This document shows positions 61,420-64,000 of a stretch of DNA of 64,000 nt, one piece after another. The translations under genes were made by a program, and so were the position numbers. Where the stretch lies: contig JAPEIS010000014.1 in assembly GCA_029531795.1 (NCBI GenBank), positions 1,798,001 to 1,862,000 of the forward strand, written 5' to 3'. The notes under the pieces are model-generated. The model did not search any database. It saw only the letters and a program-made list of their open reading frames with translations, and was not told where the DNA came from. Every line of letters starts with the position of its first letter. The stretch's first letter is position 1. This DNA is from Sclerotinia nivalis (Eukaryota; Ascomycota; Leotiomycetes; Helotiales; Sclerotiniaceae).

Positions 61420-63037
61420 CTACGTGCTGTTTCTTGATAATGGGATGCACTGCCACTCCGACTCCGATGCAGACATTTTTAGTTGGTGATCTGGGAGTAC
61501 CATATTAAGACGATCAGGGAAACGGGTGGAGATACATTGTTCAGTGTTGTCTTCTATTATTATAAATTCTTGCGTGGCTATTGCGTCGGTAGATTTGAGC
61601 TGAGGTTGAGGTTGAAGTTGAGAGTGAGACCAATCTGAAGGTAGCTGTACCATTCGCATCTCCGCTCGGGATTGTTGATATCCTGTATTGGGAAATTTGT
61701 AATTCTGAGATCAGAACATTTTACTTCGAAGGAAGTAGTTACAAGAAGAAATAGGTAATCGTAATTGAAAGAAGTATAACGATTAGCTCAGTGGTGTTTT
61801 CAACAACTCGGTAAACCACGACGGAAACCGTTGCAAGGAAAATAGCAAAACATTTAATTATGAATAAATCGTCAGCAAAGTATCCATCTAGAATATCTGT
61901 CTCAACATTATTTGGTCCAGTTAGTTGAGAAGGTGCTCCGAATTTAAACTGTGCAGCAAGTATCTCGAACTTGAGGCTGATGGTTTAGCCAGCAAATTTG
62001 TCAACTGGGTGACCAACACCAACCCGTCCGCGAGACAACGACCCTGGATATTGAATATATGTTAATCACGGCATAATTATGTACTCTGAAACCATATCAA
62101 CTGGGCCAATCCCACCGCATCAAGACCAATTTGGGAAACCAACACGACGACCCTGAAACGGACCGCCATATTTAATTCTAAGATCAATGAACTCATTTTA
62201 TCGTCTTTGCATCCGCAAGATCCAATGCAGGGGTGTTATTGAAACCGATATCCTGTGTGTTGAAGTTCCCCCAATCAAATCTGTCAAACGTCAACGTTGA
62301 AAACTTCGTTTCTTAGCCCTGAGGCTTGTGGGATATAATCATCGAGAGCTGGATCACCAGGCTCGATGCTATATCGCATGACGATAGGGTACGTTTTGGG
62401 TTGAGAGAACATGCTTCAGGCAGGATGTGGTGGTAGATCTGTTCCTTTTGGTACTATCAGTAATGCCAACCCCGCTTACGAATTGACAAATATTTCCGCA
62501 AAGCAATGTCGATGAGTGTTGAATTGAGCCTGTGGTATGGCATTTATATGGTCCGCAATAGCTTGGATGTCTTCTTGTTCGTCTAGAGGAATTGCTTCGA
62601 CTCCCGTGGCATCCCATTTTTTGTAATTGGGGAATTCCGATCCCCCGGTGCGATGGCGCCCATGATAGGAGAAGTAGAGTTTGAATGGTAAGTGCTGAAA
62701 GTGTGGGATAGTGAGGATAGTGATACAACCTCGGGACTTGACAGTATAGAGGGACTTCCCATGATACTTTTTTGCGCTTTATATACCTAGTAAACATAGG
62801 CTTGACTGGTAGGGCGGAGCTTAGATATCTATTGAATAGCCTACTCCCATCAACATCATAATTGTCTTGTGTCAGCTTGGATGGATTTGGACAGCTAATT
62901 TCAAATCATGAATCTCGGTCAGCGACACAGACAGTGAATCAAAGAAGATGATTGGCAATCAGAGAGCAAATCTGTGACTATAGAATATAGCTTTCCCATC
63001 CTGGTGTCTGAGTATTCACCACCGGTGTATCAACCAT
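61420..63037 (-). pseudogene. Strongly decayed gene for a probable single-pass membrane protein
   Basis: Minus-strand coding signal runs for 1.6 kb in short pieces. It opens with ATG at 63037 (MVDTPVVNTQTPGWESY), then DNYDVDGSRLFNRYL near 62866. The T6 run at 62768-62773 causes a one-base shift into a segment containing YHGRHRTGGSEFPNYKKW. A good intron at 62479-62414 (GTAAGC donor) leads to MFSQPKTYPIVMRYSIEPGD. Further one-base shifts occur near 62288 and 62197, and stops at about 62124 and 61985, yet protein-like text continues, including a hydrophobic helix FIIKCFAIFLATVSVVVYRVV at about 61860-61800 and an acidic/polar tail ending at 61420 (WQCIPLSRNST). No family is recognised. Some stops are of the CGA-to-TGA or CAA-to-TAA kind. 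Confidence 0.5.
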
Positions 63038-63475
63038 GATTTGAATTTGGAGTAACCAGCATATATTATATGTTATGTCCCAGAGACTAATAAACTCGGG
63101 TAATGATATTGTGGCTTTTGGGTTTTGTCTTGACATGTTTTTCGGTCAAAATTTCGTTGTACTGTGTGGCTCTCATAAACTCATACGCAGGTGAATGGCA
63201 AATAGTGAATAGCTTGAAGATTTATATGTTGTTGTTTTCAGTCGTAAGAAACTTCCGTTAATGTGAATACAGGGATAAATTATATGTGATTACGGTAACT
63301 TCTTTGAGCCTAAACCGAATCATTACGCAGCTCTTAGACTTCGACTAATGTATAGTACCATAATTGGAAAGCGCTAACATTCTAATGTTTAAAGCCTCGA
63401 CAATAATTGAATTGCGATTTGTCCAACAGAGAGAGTTCTCTTGTTTATTATCCAATTTGTTACTGTTATCATATA
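63038..63475. other. Intergenic, promoter of the coiled-coil gene at the right edge
   Basis: 438 bp, AT-rich. No coding evidence. Confidence 0.4.
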
Positions 63476-64000
63476 ATGTCAGCCACGGCTCCTCCAGATT
63501 CTTCTAATGTTACTTCTCCAGGTTCGTTTCCCCTTGTACCTCGCTGTTAATGGTGGGGAACCTCATGTTATCAAAATTACCACTGATAAAATAATAGCAA
63601 AAAAGAAGAATAACAAGAAGAAGAAGCATGCTAAATCGAAATCGAACGGAGAAATCCCTCGGGGCCAAGACCAAGGGGATGACCTCACAATAAACGTGGC
63701 AGAAGAGGGAAATCCAGAGGAATCTGGACAGTCAACTGTGGTACGAATGACACCTGTTCATTACTCACTTTACAGCAAACATAAGCGCATCCTGACAATT
63801 ATCGGCAGAATACTCCAAAAGATGCTCATTTTCCAGCAAGCACAGATTCGCAGACGAATGGCCTCAAAAATGACTCCGCAAGTAATGGCCATACTGTTGC
63901 GCAAGCACAATCCAGCAATAAAGACGTAGAAGGGTCCTTGGAAAGCAATGGCTCAGATGCATCAGATGCAACCATTCGACTAGAAGCAATGACGGCAGAG
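63476..64000 (+). CDS. Coiled-coil protein, possibly Golgi RUD3/GRIP-type; 5' end only
   Basis: Three exons are visible (63476-63521, 63598-63740, 63809 to the window edge, still open). The protein starts MSATAPPDSSNVTSP, followed by a Lys-rich stretch (AKKKNNKKKKHAKSKSNG) and an acidic, Ser/Asn-rich linker, reaching DATIRLEAMTAE at the edge, where a coiled coil seems to begin. The introns use GTTCGT...TAG and GTACGA...CTGAC-CAG signals, and both restore the frame exactly. A short N-terminus with a Lys block before a long coiled coil is reminiscent of fungal Golgi matrix proteins such as Rud3, but the diagnostic C-terminal GRIP-like domain lies outside the window, so the identity is tentative. 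Confidence 0.6.

Noticed and set aside
61779..61860. tRNA-like A-box (TTAGCTCAGTGGT)
   Set aside because: No B-box GGTTCGAATCC or acceptor stem pairing follows within tRNA distance, and the stretch belongs to the decayed membrane-protein gene.
63476..63810. Apparent frameshifts in the coiled-coil gene at the right edge
   Set aside because: Two introns (63522-63597 and 63741-63808) with good branch and splice signals restore one clean frame.

Overview
The window looks like nuclear DNA of a filamentous ascomycete. Genes are dense in places and carry short introns of about 50-140 nt with GTRNGT-type donors and CTAAC/CTGAC branch sites. Intergenic DNA is AT-rich, and the proteins have Pezizomycotina-type architectures (fungal-rhodopsin receptor, HET relic, fungal C2H2 factor). 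Base composition and gene content fit a leotiomycete such as the Botrytis/Sclerotinia group. That placement is inference and was not tested by any search. I recognised no rRNA, tRNA, CRISPR array or intact transposon.

Layout, left to right: the 3' part of a cyclase-family gene with an internal stop (53-717, +); a block of four large imperfect palindromes (961-1712); a C2H2 zinc-finger gene (3741-6075, -); about 10 kb with no recognisable gene; YVH1-like phosphatase (16046-17591, +); the divergent pair VFA1-like (-) and argininosuccinate lyase ARG4 (+) at 20.1-22.9 kb; a broken coiled-coil gene (24.4-26.3 kb); the divergent pair mevalonate diphosphate decarboxylase (-) and cytochrome c haem lyase (+) at 27.1-29.6 kb; a RUS/DUF647 gene (-); KGD4/YMR31 (-); MED18 (+); COX8 (-); MTR4 helicase (+); and a DENN-C1 protein (45661-49211, +).

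From about 50 kb onward the window turns accessory. It holds a possible small secreted protein, a decayed HET-domain gene, a fungal-rhodopsin receptor, a P450 with one frameshift, a divergently placed 14-TM-type MFS transporter, and a strongly decayed gene for a probable single-pass membrane protein. The right edge cuts through the 5' end of a coiled-coil gene resembling the Golgi protein RUD3.

The conserved block (16-49 kb) holds genes for unrelated housekeeping tasks: arginine and sterol synthesis, mitochondrial assembly and the TCA cycle, Mediator, exosome-linked RNA helicase, ESCRT and membrane traffic. All of these could be rebuilt as intact exon chains. The broken genes (cyclase, coiled-coil, HET, P450, membrane protein) are all non-core types, which argues for real decay rather than poor sequence, although single-base indels in short homopolymers keep sequencing error possible. 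Exon borders given here were worked out by hand from reading frames, splice signals and family knowledge.
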